NCBI RefSeq assembly: GCF_033807575.1
Contig: NC_084725.1
Location: 9,707,001-9,771,000 of the forward strand
DNA from: Cydia pomonella
Lineage: Eukaryota > Arthropoda > Insecta > Lepidoptera > Tortricidae
DNA: 64,000 nucleotides
Direction of reading: 5' to 3'
A model generated the notes under the pieces. That model saw only the letters and a program-made list of their open reading frames with translations. It did no database searches and was not told the origin of the DNA. Positions 21,736-33,975 of the stretch are shown here, piece after piece. A program made the translations under genes and the position numbers. Position 1 is the stretch's first letter; each line of letters begins with the position of its first letter.

Positions 21736-23162
21736 CTGAACTTTTTTTACGGCCGTTAAAGTTCAAGGAGACGGACAGTTGCGCAGGCGAAAACGGGTTC
21801 ATGTTTAAAAAAATCTGAGCAGTTTTTGCATTTAGATTAATTTATCAACTTTGGCTTTGCTATAGAGACGTAGTTGTAGATTGGAATATTGATATTATAT
21901 TAGGTATAGAAGTTTAAACGTAAAAGTATGTTATATTGCTTTAATAAAAAAAAATTATATATCATAGCTAAAAGAGGGAAACGGTTTTTTAAAATATTTC
22001 CTGCGTGCAGTCGCCGCAGAAAGTTTCGGTACGGTTCGTGGCATTCTTTTAGAAAATTTTGGTGCATATAGATTACTAAGAGCCAGCGATGCTTGCTATA
22101 ATCTTGTCTACAAAAATTCAGGGCACTTCGATGTAGCAAAATGATGTTTTAGCGGATTAAATTGTTAAATCCTATAGAGATAAAACACTACAGAGTGAAG
22201 CTCTGATGGCCCTTCTTCTGCCGACGAAGATGGAGGTGGTTCTACTTTTACCATTCAGGGGATGACCGACTAACTTTACTGTGGGCGTTTGGAAACGGGA
22301 AAGGGAGTATTTTCTCTTTCCTTCCCATTTTGTAGGCGATGGCAAAGCGAAATTGAAATGGAGGTGGATTGTCAAACAAAATTTTGTTGCTACAGTAAAA
22401 TTGCTGCTATATCTTTCGACACATGATAAAAATTTGTAGAACGCCATTTGACTTTCCTTTCCTTGATGATCTTTTTGATCCTTATTCGTTTACTAATATA
22501 TGTTAAAATTGTTAAAGACCTAAAAGTGGCGCCATCTAATAGATAAAATGCCAAATGATTGACAGCATTGTTTCGAGCGATGGCACCATAACGTTCCAAA
22601 AGTTTTAATCATGTGTCCAAAGATGGCAGTAAATTTACATGTCTACAAAGTTTTCTTAGTTAATAATTAATGAAAATTCCTTTTCCCTACGGGCTTTTTA
22701 AATTCTGATATACGAAAAAGTATCTATAAAAAATTAAGAGCAATTAACATTATTTAGAGGTCGCTATAAATGAAACAATACTGCTATACAAAATAGTATG
22801 AAAATAAATTGACCCATCAATAATTCTGCTTTGGAAATGTGTTTAAGGGCTCTTTATTCGTTTTATTTATTATTTATAAGTATGCTAAAAAAGATGGCGA
22901 TCGTTTTTTTGTTTTAGGTAACTTTGCATTTTTTTATTTGTATGAGGATATTGCAAATCACAAAATCATAGCGACCACCACACATCATCATCATAATTTT
23001 CATTTATTTATTCTATAAAGGGAGCCATGTGAAGATAAAATCCTTTCAACTTTTTTCTACATACAAAGTTGGACCATCCTATTCGATAATTATGTTTTTT
23101 TTGTCAATTTAGTTTTTATAAATTCTTCTAAACAGCGGAGCTATACATTTATTCAGTTTTAA
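21736..23162. other. No gene seen
   Basis: AT-rich. The segment 22200-22640 (GCCCTTCTTCTGCCGACGA, GTGGCGCCATCTAATAGAT) has the look of an interspersed repeat, but I see no second copy in the window and cannot define ends. Confidence 0.35.
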
Positions 23163-23512
23163 GGGATACTCTACACGATGGCCCAGCGTAGGCCAATCTA
23201 AGGGACGCAGCTATGCGGTGAAATGAGATAGCAATATCACTTACTCCCTCTAACGCAGTGGTTCCTAACCTTGTCAGTTCTGTCACCCCTATGACTAACT
23301 AGGGAACCCGATTATACCCCTACTCCCAATAAATATCAATATTCTTTCTTACAGGTCTAATTTCTGTTATATTTAATTGAGCTTCCTAAAATATATAACC
23401 CTCGTAAAATACCAGATTTACCACTACGGGGGTAATAACCCCCAAGTTAGGAACCGCTGCTCTAACGCATAAATGGACTTGCCTACGCCGGGCCATCGTG
23501 TAGAGGAGCCAT
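23163..23512. mobile_element. MITE interrupted by a hAT-type MITE
   Basis: The left end ACTCTACACGATGGCCCAGC and the right end are inverse copies (ATGGCTCCTCTACACGATGG read from the right). Without the inner insertion (23256-23459 plus one copy of its 8-bp target) the host element is about 138 bp. Relatives of its end are duplicated at 5715-5830. Confidence 0.65.
23256..23459. mobile_element. hAT-type MITE with perfect 8-bp target duplication
   Basis: Terminal inverted repeats are CAGTGGTTCCTAACCTTG and, from the other end, CAGCGGTTCCTAACTTGG. CTCTAACG is repeated exactly on both sides (23248-23255 and 23460-23467). Eight-base duplications and CAGNGGTTC ends are typical of hAT transposons. 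There is no transposase, so it depended on an autonomous partner. Confidence 0.88.
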
Positions 23513-24059
23513 AAGCTATGCTCGCGAGGTCTACAGCTCACAGAGCTACTAGTATATATTTTAGTATATTTTTGCAAGGAATCTTGCTATAAATAGATTA
23601 TAGTTACGTCTGTGACGGGCTTTACGTATACACACCAAATGAATACTTGTCATAGCCACGCGCATGCACTCGAGATTCAATTCACGGAATTATGACATCG
23701 CTGCGTTACGGGTGCAGCAAGCAATGCGGTAGGGTGTTCAAGCCGTGCTACAGTATGCACCTAGTATGCATTTGCCTTTGACCCTTTGAACGTCAAAGAC
23801 TGTCACAGACGTGCAAAATTTTAAATAATAAACTGCGCTTTGTATTTTTTCTTTGGCGTAATATATAAAACAGTCGCGGCGTTCAAGACGTCTACAGCAC
23901 ACACATCAAGAATAACCAAGATTTTTTTCGGGGACTCTAAATTTTGCCAAAACTACCAATATTATTTTTCTAGCAATTTCCATGCAATTCGTTCAGTGCA
24001 ATAAGCGTGAAATACTGTCTGGTTCCTCAGTCGGCTGGTGCATTTTGTACAGCTTGTGT

Positions 24060-24238
24060 TATGAGGCCAATTCAAACTTACATTGCGACATCAAAATGAT
24101 ATCATTTATGATGCCAGTCGCCCGTGCGTCTCGCTCGTGCCAATACAAGAACGGACAAGTAAAAGCGAAATGCACGAGCGACTGATATCATTTAGGTATA
24201 ATATTTATGTCACAATGTAAGTTTGAAATGGCCTCATA
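24060..24238. mobile_element. MITE with ATGAGGCCA ends
   Basis: TATGAGGCCAATTCAAACTT and ACATTG at the left are mirrored at the right; inner portions (ATGATATCA, GTCGC.CGTGC) also pair. About 179 bp, noncoding. Confidence 0.75.
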
Positions 24239-24359
24239 CTGTATGATGGTGATTCAGCTGAAATATCGCTGTTAGACGCGCAGAGCTCAGGTGCATTTGA
24301 TGGCCCAGTGCAATGTGCCATGGCGCATTACATCCGCTAGAAGCATTATATGTATTACA

Positions 24360-24865
24360 AGCTTTTATTTAACCTTTTTCCAGGCATAGTACGATTTATC
24401 GACCACATACGCACCATTACAATTTCAACTTTAGCATTGCAATTTAAGGTTCAAATTAGATTGCAGTTTCTGGAAATGTGACTTTTCTTCAAATGAATCG
24501 TCAAAGCTGGATTAATTGGAATATGTTTGGATTTTTTGGGAAAACCTTGTAGATTGGTGGGGCCTGGAAAAGGGTTAATTTGCCCTGTTAATATGTATGT
24601 GTGGGTCAAATCTTGGAAGCTTTTGATCCACTTCCCGATTTCCGATTGAGCTGAAAATTTGCATACATATGTTACTCGGGTCACAGTGAAATATTATGGT
24701 ACCATCAAGCTGATCTGATGATGGAGACATGAGGTGGCCATAGGAACTCTGCGATGAAACAACGCAACCTAATTGTGTTTGGGGTTTTTAGAATTGTCTC
24801 GAGTAGTATTAGTTGCCTGTGGTAAGAAAACTACAGTCAGCAACAAAAGTATGTACCAAAATATA
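24360..24865 (+). repeat. Dispersed repeat (CACTTCCCGATTTCCG family)
   Basis: It contains CAAGCTTTTATTTAAC, then CACTTCCCGATTTCCGATTG with AGCTGAAAATTTGCAT, GGTACCATCAAGCTGATC and a tail near AACTACAGTCAGCAACAAAA. I recall this series as a frequent lepidopteran repeat. A diverged piece is at 60480-60605. The minus-strand ORF across it is not a gene. Confidence 0.5.
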
Positions 24866-25469
24866 TTTTTTTGCCAAAAACTTATTTTATGTCCATACTT
24901 GTGTTGAACAGTCAAGTATAAAAATATGGGTGTACACATCTTACTCAAAAATATGTCCTATAGCATCTTATTCCAGTGTAATAAGAGCGTAGTACCATAT
25001 TTATGAGACGATTCTTTCGATACATATTTTTGCACTTGATTGAACGTTGAGGGCTGAGTAGTTGTTATAGTCACTTTTATTTTCATAATAAAAGGGTTCC
25101 TCTTATAAGACGATAACCTTATGTAACTATGCACCTATATGAAGCAATTAAATAAGACAACAATTAGCAGTAAAGTCGATTTTTAAAATAAATGGATTTC
25201 AGCTGCTTTCTCTTCAGGTTAAGTTAATGTTTTCACGACTTAATAGATAAGTATTCAAAGATTAGGTATATGAAGTGATGAAATAAAATAGCATTTAGCA
25301 GTAAAGTCGCGTTTAAAACTAATTTATTTTAGTTGCCTTAAATTTCGAATTAATAATTAGTGCTTGGCCACGACTGATCTTATTCCACAGATTATATCTT
25401 CCTACCCGAGGAGCAGTTTGAATTTCCATGATAAAAGGTCTATTTCTGATACGAGTTAGTTGTAACAGT

Positions 25470-25799
25470 CCATTACGGTTTACGGTTCAATTTGTAATGG
25501 TTAATGGTCAATTAGGAATTGAACCGTAAACTGTAACCGTCCGTTACAGTTTACGGTTTAATTTGTAATGGTTTATGGTCAATTAGAAATTGAACCGTAA
25601 ACTGTAACCGTCCGTTACGGTTTACGGTTCAATTTGTAATGGTTAATGGTCACTTAGAAATTGAACCGGAAACTGTAACCGTCCGTTACGGTTTACGGTT
25701 CAATTTGTAATGGTTTATGGTCAATTACAAATTGAACCGTAAACTGTAACCGTCCGTTACGGTTTACGGTTAAATTTGTAATGGTTAATGGTCAATTCT
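25470..25799. repeat. 71-bp palindromic tandem repeat
   Basis: Units start at 25470, 25541, 25612, 25683 and 25754, exactly 71 bp apart, giving about 4.6 copies. In each unit TTACGGTTTACGGTTCAATT pairs with AATTGAACCGTAAACTGTAA across a centre of GTAATGGTTAATGGTCA, and the junction between units is itself an inverted repeat. Units differ by a few substitutions. No ORF. Confidence 0.92.
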
Positions 25800-26230
25800 A
25801 ATTAACGTTCGGCCAACATTGCCTAGCGGCTTTCATATTGATTATCAGTATCACTGTGACAAGGAACGAAATGGTACATAGACCTATGTGAAGGCAAAAA
25901 TGCAAATAGACATATTTTTTATGATATGACCACTGAGTCCCATACGCCAGGCGTCACTGTATCGCTACTAGCTATCAGTAGTCACTAGCACTAGCTATCA
26001 AAAGTTCAATCTAACTTTACACCCAAACAAAAAGTATATATCAAAATGTATCTCATCTGACTGTACTTGGCTGACATGTTGCATAACTCCTTCCCGGCTG
26101 CACTGCCAAATCGTTCCAAGGAATAATGACAAAGGATATTGAAACACCCCGTACATGCGTTCCAAGTGGGACACGCTGTATACGCTCGTTATGCGAGGCT
26201 AAAAACCTGTTACGAGGTCATATATGATTT

Positions 26231-26353
26231 CAGGGCCTACTGCCAACACTGAAAATCGAAAATCGTTATCTGCCTCTATCACTCTTGCATGTCGAGCGAC
26301 AGAGAGGAAAATAACGTTTTTAGATTTCTCGGTGTTGGCGGTAGGCCCTCTGA
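26231..26353. mobile_element. MITE, AGGGCCTAC terminal family
   Basis: CAGGGCCTACTGCCAACACT and its inverse counterpart (AGAGGGCCTACCGCCAACAC from the right) flank a centre with GCGACAGAGAGG. Related by ends and core to 18046-18159. Confidence 0.75.
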
Positions 26354-26471
26354 AGTACAGTGCATGTATTTTACATTAATTAACTGCGAGTAAACGGTGG
26401 GTCGCCATCAGTTACACCGAAGAAAACAATTATCAGTACCCGCACCATGAGTAACTGACAGTGTCAAAACT

Positions 26472-26586
26472 GACATATACGCTATCGAGAACGTAATTTA
26501 CTTTCTATACATCTCTCTCACACTTATATGCGAGTACGAGGGAGATGCATAGAAAGTAATATACGTTCTCAATAGCATTTATGTCA
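26472..26586. mobile_element. MITE with TGACATA ends
   Basis: TGACATATACGCTATCGAGA and ACGTA.TTTACTTTCTAT on the left pair with the right arm around a short centre TATGCGAGTACGAGGG. About 115 bp, noncoding. Confidence 0.7.
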
Positions 26587-26684
26587 ATGCCGAACTGGTG
26601 GTAGTGATAGCCACACTGGCGCCTATTTCACCACTTGACAATTGACATCTGATACGGACAGTTTCCTGTATTTAATATTTTTAA

Positions 26685-26803
26685 CCTTTTGAACGCCACG
26701 CCTATCGTACGCGGCGCGTAATCGTGAACCTTGTCGGTACGCATGAAGGTTGATATTGGGCTGTAGCCGCGCACGTCATATGACGTCTTTGGCGGTCAAA
26801 AGG
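26685..26803. mobile_element. piggyBac-type MITE with TTAA target duplication
   Basis: CCTTTTGAACGCCA at the left and CCTTTTGACCGCCA read from the right are flanked on both sides by TTAA (26681-26684 and 26804-26807). At 119 bp and noncoding, it is a small element of the TTAA-targeting kind. Confidence 0.8.
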
Positions 26804-26807
26804 TTAA

Positions 26808-29800
26808 ACACCTTAGCCACTCTGATATATCTAATGGCGTCTGTATTGTACAGAATACAATACAATCCTATTACTAGCTACTGTTCGTAGGTTAGAATCC
26901 TGGATCATTCTAATTTATTTTTTAGGTCTTGTAAGAAACGTCTTTGAAGAGATCTAGATGACCTCGTCTAGACAGTTCTCTGTATAAAATCTGACCAAAA
27001 TAATTAAGCCGTTACGCATTCCGATTCCTTCTACGTCTGAATAGGATATAACATAAGATTTATGCTGAACCATACTTAATACCAGCCTCAATTACTGCCG
27101 ATACACTCTGGCAGGTCTCCAAATAAAATATCGATACAATTAGGAATAAAAATACAGAGTAAATTTATACGATCTATACTATACAATATATTACGTACTA
27201 CATAGATGAGTACAACTATTGTTACCTATTTAGTGGGCCTTAATACCCTATATTTAACAGAGTAACGTTTTTGGTGTGTACATCTAAATATATATACAGT
27301 GTAAGCTCTATATACCGGAGGGTTTTAGACGATATAGAGTTTTCGTTATGTAGAGAGAAATTAATACTAATGTAAACCAACTATAGCCAACAAATGTCGA
27401 TGTTATAGGGTCTTATATATAACTCTGTTACTTACCAATAGTGGAAGAGCGGTATTTTCTTAATACAAGTATTTACAATACTTAAAAAGAGATACCAGCA
27501 CTATTATATAAACATTGTATGCTACCAAATATATAATTTTAATTTAATTTAATTTAATAGGGAGTGAATTGTTATGTCGAGTGACATTACATGACGTTTC
27601 CACTGCATATGTATGTATATGTGTATCTATATGTTAATTATTAGTCCACTACACAACCTAGGCAATTCTCTACACATCCAGGAAAGATTTTTGCCATTAG
27701 AAACTAGAAAAAAGTCGAAAATCAAACATAGTATTATAGTTGTATAGTTTATGAATAAAATTTATTTATTCATGATATATGTGTTTGTGATTAAAGGCAA
27801 AATAATTATTAATGAAATGTCTTTCAACATTAATAAAAACTAAATTATACATTATGACCATGCTTGTGGCTACATAAAGTCGAATTTAATCAAATCGTCG
27901 TGAAGCATAACCAACCACCTTCTCTGATGGAAAGCCACATTTTTATCAACTAATCCTTAATTACAAACTTACTGTAAAATTAATTATTGTCAACAAATAG
28001 CTAAACGCTGTTTATTCAACTAGTGATTAATGAATCAATAAGATAATGGAATTAATTTGTTAGTTCCTGCTAATAATTACAAGTAATTTAGCAAGTAATT
28101 CACCCAAGGCAATATAATTACCATCATCATTTAGGTCACACATACTAATACATACTAGTAAACCCGTTTTTAGGGTTCCGTACCCAAAGGGTATTTACCT
28201 ATTACTAAGACTCCGCTGTCCGTTAATTTTATTTATGCATTAGGTTTATTTTTAGTATTTAATTTAATTTTTAATATCTTAACATATTTCTAACTGTTTA
28301 TTTTCCTTGAGTGTTTATCTCACCCCATAGTTTATCTTACCCCACCTAACCTTATGCATAAACTGTATTCAAAAATCATAATTGGCAATTTTTTGACAAA
28401 TATTTTAAATATTTCAATTGCAACAGTAATTAACACATATTTTTACTGTGAAATATCTCAAAATAGCTTCTTCATTACTATATCCATTGGAATTTTACTA
28501 ATTTGTCACAAGTTTAACCCAATTGGTAAGATAAGAAATACTCACAGCATAGTTTGGTATAGTTTGGTCTCATTTCAAAGACAGAGATAATCTTGCTGTC
28601 TTTATCTTATGATAGAACTAGCACCCAAAAGATAGGGGTGAGTATAGTTTCTTCTGTTCTTATTTACTGATATTTGGTTTGCCAGACTATAACAATGTAA
28701 TGGGTGTTATGTAATGTTATTTTATCTATATAAGTATGTATATATCATCGCTTGGTACCCATAATACAACCTTTGCTTAGTTTGGGGCTAGGTTGATCTG
28801 TGTAAGACGTTGCCTAATATAATTATAAGGTATGCTCTATAAAGGGTAGTAGGAGAGTGATATGTTTTCATGGCATTTGTTGAGAAATTTGAGAATTTGA
28901 TCAACATTCTAATTTATGAATTTAGAAACGAGCCGTAAAAAACTAGAAGCTACATTAAATATGTAATCCAAATTGGAAAAAACCTAGGTAGCAATAAGGC
29001 ATGAGTGGTTAAAACTATAAATCTTATTACATAAGGCCCTTAACACTAATGCAAAATATTGTCAGTGTTTAAAACCTTGTAATTATTAAATCATTCATTA
29101 ATTTGCAAGAATGTAGTACCTACAAGTTGTTACAATGTAAAAATATTGAATATTTTCTGCTTAACAAATAACTCGGAATTAACACATTCCCAGCTGCAAT
29201 TAGTATAGTAGTAGTAGTAGTTATTGCCCTTACAGGATATGAAGCCATATATGGCGGATATGATAATCAACTCTATTGACAACCATTAAAGTTCAAATTT
29301 CAACAATTATTTTTTATTATATGCGATAAGAGGTTAACTCATCACTCATCATAAAGCTTACTTTGCATGGGCTCCTTCAACCTCATACAGGAGTGAATGT
29401 GCTAAGGGGATAGCAACTATAGCCAACAATATGTTCATATGTTTTAAGTTTTTGGAATTAATTGACTTGATTAACTCCTGGCCACAGTTTAGCGTGCAAC
29501 ATACAATAAAGTGTGAAAATGTTTAGTCCGGGGACTGAGCTTTATGAATATAAACAGTACTATAAGGTGCCTACTCTGGCATTAACACTAGAGTCAAGGC
29601 ACCATGGCCCGGGGTGGCAGGCTGTGAAGGGTGGTGCAGACCCCACTTTTCCCGAAGATGGTGAGAAAAAAAATGCATTTTTCCTAATTATTTGGGGGTA
29701 CCCATGCCCACTGGCCCAGGGCGCCAAATATTAAAATACACCTTGGTCCCTACTAGTGGATTACCTGTTATATTTTACACTAAACTATATAAACTAAAAT

Positions 29801-31208
29801 GTCAATGTTTAAGTAAAATTCATCCTTAGTGAGGTTGTTATTATGAATAAAATGCTAAAACATTTTAGGTAATAGTAAATAACATGCATTCAATAATGTT
29901 ATCAAAGTAAACAATATTAGTAATAAACTCTTGGTACAATGCCATGAGGTGTTATTTCGTTAGCTGTCAATAACTGGTATATAAGTGCAAAAAGAAATAA
30001 TGTTAACCGCCAATGAACAAACACATTAAATTCTGTTTGAAATGTGTGACTGGGTTTTACAAAAACTTGATTCTGTCAAAAAATTAGAGAAAAAATAAAT
30101 CCAATGATCTCACCAATACTTTTAAACATAGATCCCCTTATATATTTGTGTATATTTCCTACTTTATAAACACAACAGATAGTAGATAGATAGATTTTGT
30201 ATTTTTTTGCCACAATACAGAAAATACAAATAATAAAATGACAAAAAAAGCAGATAATACCAAATCAAACAAGAGAAACACAGATTGTTACAAAAAAGAA
30301 GTAGAAAGAAAAAATACATAGAAATACCGTTCCATGCATATAAACAATGCTGTGTGCATTGCAGCAAAACAAAAGAGCTCTGGCTCAAATGCTTCAGAGT
30401 TACTAGTGTTTTGGAAGATATCAACCACAGCACAACATCAAATTATATGGATATCACTTAAACTTTGGCATATTTGTGTATGTACACTGTGATGTATATA
30501 TAATCATTTCATAGTGGACGGAGTAGCTGCATGTTTGACATGGATTTTTTAAATATATTTTAACTAAAATGGAGCTTAACAGACTTGCCTTCTTGTGGCA
30601 GAAAATATTAGAGGAACTCAATTTATAGGTTATATTTATCAATTTTTCCTTATTTGCTTCAACTGTAGGTACTTCTGGCTGAGTTGACATAAGTATAACT
30701 ACCCTTTAGACATGACATCATAACAAAATTGTTGCGTTGGGGTGGAGACCCCAAAATGTCAAGTTATGACCAAGATGAAGTTGATATGTTTCTTATAAGA
30801 TCTGAGATATAAATTCAGTGACGTTTTTAGTGACATTCGGCAGCAGAGTGACCTGGACATAACCTAACATACTAGCCAATGTCGTACCTTATAATAAGCA
30901 CTAATAATACGCGCAGGCGACGGCAAGCCGGCGTGGCTTGTCTCGCCCGATAATGCCTTGTATTTATTTTTACTCGTTACGTGTACCACAGCTGTCTTCT
31001 GCTCTCCCGGCCGGGCGCACGGTTTCCACTCGCTATAAAATCACCTTGTACACCCCGATTAATATGTAATCTAATGAGTCCACCGTGGAAACGTGCCGCG
31101 CGACGCCCCTTTGCTATATTTGGAAGCTTGCAAGAATTTTCTATGCCCCAAATCACAGAGAGCGATTAAAAATATTTGTATTCCAAGCAATAAGAAAGTT
31201 TCGTTTAC
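26808..31208. other. Long AT-rich stretch, no gene seen
   Basis: No exon with splice signals and coding character was found. A repeat fragment is at 28167-28223. Around 29585-29725 is a GC-richer segment (CATGGCCCGGGGTGGCAGGC) of unknown origin. If the leader at 31209-31502 is real, this stretch would be the start of its intron. Confidence 0.4.
28167..28223 (-). repeat. Fragment of the GGGTTCCG stem-loop repeat
   Basis: GTTTTTAGGGTTCCGTACCC is followed by AAGACTCCGCTGTCCG. This is the reverse complement of the 3' end of the family seen at 12228-12703. Confidence 0.5.
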
Positions 31209-31502
31209 CTCTTTCGCGGCCGACGGTCCACAAAAACAATATTCCAAGAGAAATCACAATGTAAAATTGTACACTCAGACTGCTGTACACACGGCGGGCA
31301 CTATTCACAGCCAACACGGAAAATTCACAAATGACTAGTCGTACACTAATGTAAACAGAAAATACACAGATTACACGAACTTAAATCTATGATTTCCACA
31401 AAAATACCTAGTTTAACCGAAAAACGCGCCAACTGTCAAAAACTAAAAAACTACAAGCACCGGCGCCACGCGTCCGCGCGGGTTGAGTCCGCTTTTCTGA
31501 CT
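31209..31502 (-). ncRNA. Candidate noncoding first exon (5' leader)
   Basis: From the candidate start at 31502 the minus strand runs 294 nt without a single ATG to AAGAG|GTAAAC, a plausible splice donor (GT at 31208-31207). The absence of ATG over this length, the GC-rich start, the Inr/DPE pair and a T-rich, stop-containing body are typical of an insect 5' untranslated exon. No acceptor or coding exon that would join to it can be recognised to the left, so the gene is unknown. It could equally be the first exon of a lncRNA. It shares strand with the candidate exon at 50991-51170 and could be an alternative, downstream first exon of the same transcription unit. Confidence 0.42.
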
Positions 31503-31504
31503 GA
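31474..31504 (-). promoter_or_regulatory. Candidate core promoter: Inr plus DPE
   Basis: On the minus strand TCAGTC matches the arthropod initiator (TCAGTY), with A+1 at 31502. GGACG lies exactly at +28 to +32 (31475-31471), matching the downstream promoter element RGWYV at the required distance, with the preferred G at +24. It sits in a CpG-rich patch (31440-31560). The motif match is seen directly; promoter activity is inference. Confidence 0.5.
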
Positions 31505-32627
31505 GCAAGTCCGTCGTCGAGTCGATGCCGTCCGCACTCCACACGGCCCGACATTCAGATCAGTTCGAGCATACCGACGACAATCGCACGTTACATACAT
31601 CTGCCGCAGTTTATTTTTCCATTATAAAAATACCTAAAACCGCATTTTATTACGACTCTTAACTACTTAGCCAAATATTAAGAGATGAGCGTAAACGTTA
31701 TCATGTCGCTATGCGACAAAATCGGATGGCTGCTCTATCGTGGATTTCGGCGATAAAGTAAGACGGCCGCGTTGAATAGATCACGACGGACTACGAAAAT
31801 ACGTATAAGCCAATACTCATCTATATTCGTACGGGATAGACATTAGCCAGACGCGCATGCGTCAGTTGGTCCGCGACGTCAGTTGAATGACAAGGTATTA
31901 ACCGATCGATTTCAAAAGAAATGTGTGGTCTTGTTTATGGTATGGGTTACTTCGACATATTTTTAGGTTGGTGTACATCCAACTAGACTGGAATTTAATT
32001 AATAGGATCAAATTATGGAAAGACTTCGCTATCGCAATAATTGTCAAGAGAAACAGGCAAATCTAGAAATTAATTATCCATTTGTTTTCAACTGGAGAAT
32101 ATAAAATAAATTGAACTCCCTAGAGTATTTAAACCGGGGCGTTCTTTGAGAAATTTGCATAATCTTTATACGATGTGCATAGCATTCCGAGCTGGCATAA
32201 TGAAATGCCGTACTTAAATGCAGGCAATATGGCTAATAGATATCATACGGTTATGAAGTCTGCGTGGAATGCAATTTACATATTCAGACTTAAGGGCGCC
32301 GCACATTGTCGGACACGCTTGTCGCATGAACATTTGACTAGTTCGTGTAGCGGTGCTTTATTTCATTTTACTATTTCTAGGCAAATGTGAATCGCTGGAT
32401 CCACTGGACAGTGATTGTTAAACTGTTTCTTAGTAGTCTGCCAAACTAGTTTTGTCAGTAACAGTTGGTAACAGTAAATTTAAAATAAAATACATACTAG
32501 CATAAGAAAAAGATAATTAAACGATTATTGCCAAACTATATTTGCATGGAATGGATTAAATGATTTTATCTTTGAAATACACATATTTTTAGCTACCCAT
32601 TTTGTTAGGCGGCAAATGTCTCATGAT
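31505..32627. other. Upstream flank of the candidate promoter; no gene seen
   Basis: Contains the rest of the CpG-rich patch (to about 31560) and otherwise AT-rich DNA. No repeat with clear ends. Confidence 0.4.
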
Positions 32628-32678
32628 AGCGATGTCGGCTGTTAACCGCACGTTAATATGTTAACAACCGACATTGCT
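32628..32678. repeat. 19-bp stem hairpin
   Basis: AGCGATGTCGGCTGTTAAC pairs with GTTAACAACCGACATTGCT with two mismatches (both tolerable as G-U in RNA) across a 13-nt loop. Probably a micro-MITE. Confidence 0.55.
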
Positions 32679-32720
32679 CGATTAAGTAGCAAGCAATATC
32701 AATAATATTCGATACATCTA

Positions 32721-32862
32721 GGGTTGCCATAATTATTCGGAGCTGATACGGGACAATGGGGTAGTAAGATGATTGTGACCATTTATAAAAGGTATTCTGC
32801 AGCGGTATTGATATACGGGACAAAAACGGGACGCGATACTAAATGCGGGACGTATGGCAACA
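32721..32862 (+). mobile_element. TA-flanked MITE, uninterrupted copy
   Basis: It begins GGGTTGCCATAATTATTCGG and ends TATGGCAACA, with TA on both sides. It shares its body with the split copy at 7376-10308 and so shows the pre-insertion structure of that site. 142 bp, noncoding. Confidence 0.65.
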
Positions 32863-32864
32863 TA

Positions 32865-33975
32865 CATGTACTCAGCTACTGATAGGTTGGCATAGGAAGA
32901 GTTTCGAAAGTCGCTTGAGGAGACATGGCTGGCGATTTCGCTTGACGTATCGCCAACACTTGTCGCCATTGGCGCGGTATATTCTATTGTAAAAAAGCTT
33001 AAAACTTTCTTATAATTTTAAAGTTGAATAAGTAGGTACATATTTAGAAGAAAAAGTGCGATAGTGATTGTAAAAAGAATGATAACCATAAGAATTAAAT
33101 AATGTAGGAAGTCGTAAAATTGTGTAGTGCATGTAAACGGTTTTATAACCACATCCTTAAGTAATTATGGTCTTAAAATACTTATGACAAGTGTAACGGC
33201 TGAAAATAGTAAACATAATTACACATAATTCAACTGTCGCATACCTAATCAGCTAATGACGGTCCTTCGAAGATTAAGCAATCAAACAATGCTATCACCA
33301 CGCATGCGGCACTCTTGAACTGATAGATAGTTGTCTACTCCAAAATGCCTTAAGACGTATAAAACACAAGGCACTTACACCTTCTTAGTTAGAGATTGTA
33401 ATTCGTGCGTCAATTGTTATCAGATAGGCTTTTCAATAAATATTTATTTATCTTTTGCTGAATTTCAAGAAAACTGTGGCCTTACATGAAAAAACACTTG
33501 ATTTTTTAATTTTGAAAAATCATAGTTCAAGTCCAGTGTTACGACGGGAAATCGCATTTGAAACTATTCTCTCAGTGATATGGGTATGAAGTCCCTTGGA
33601 GCTATTTGGAACACATATGGCTATTAGGAACCATGAGAAACCAAAAGTTTTGAGTGCCTATAATTCTTTTAAAGCTGCCTCAGTAGTATGAGCAAATGTT
33701 TTGCTTATCTTGTTATTAGCTGGTCTGTGTAATTTAGAAATTTATCTTCTACAACATAAAATTAAAAATAATCTCAACCAAAAAACGGGTCAATCAAGCA
33801 ATCGTTTCCTATTTTGCAACATGAGAGCAAGGTTGATTTTTCTCCCGAGCTAGCGAGATATATATCCATTATCTATAGCAAATTTAGCGAGTGATGATAT
33901 CTACTGAAATGACAAATCACAAGCATTAAAAATGAATATAAATGGTGACTTCATCACTAACGATGTACTTATAAT
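32865..33975. other. No gene seen
   Basis: AT-rich; no coding exon or repeat boundary can be supported. Confidence 0.4.

Noticed and set aside
25470..25799. CRISPR-like array
   Set aside because: Repeats are contiguous 71-bp palindromes without unique spacers, in eukaryotic DNA with no cas genes.
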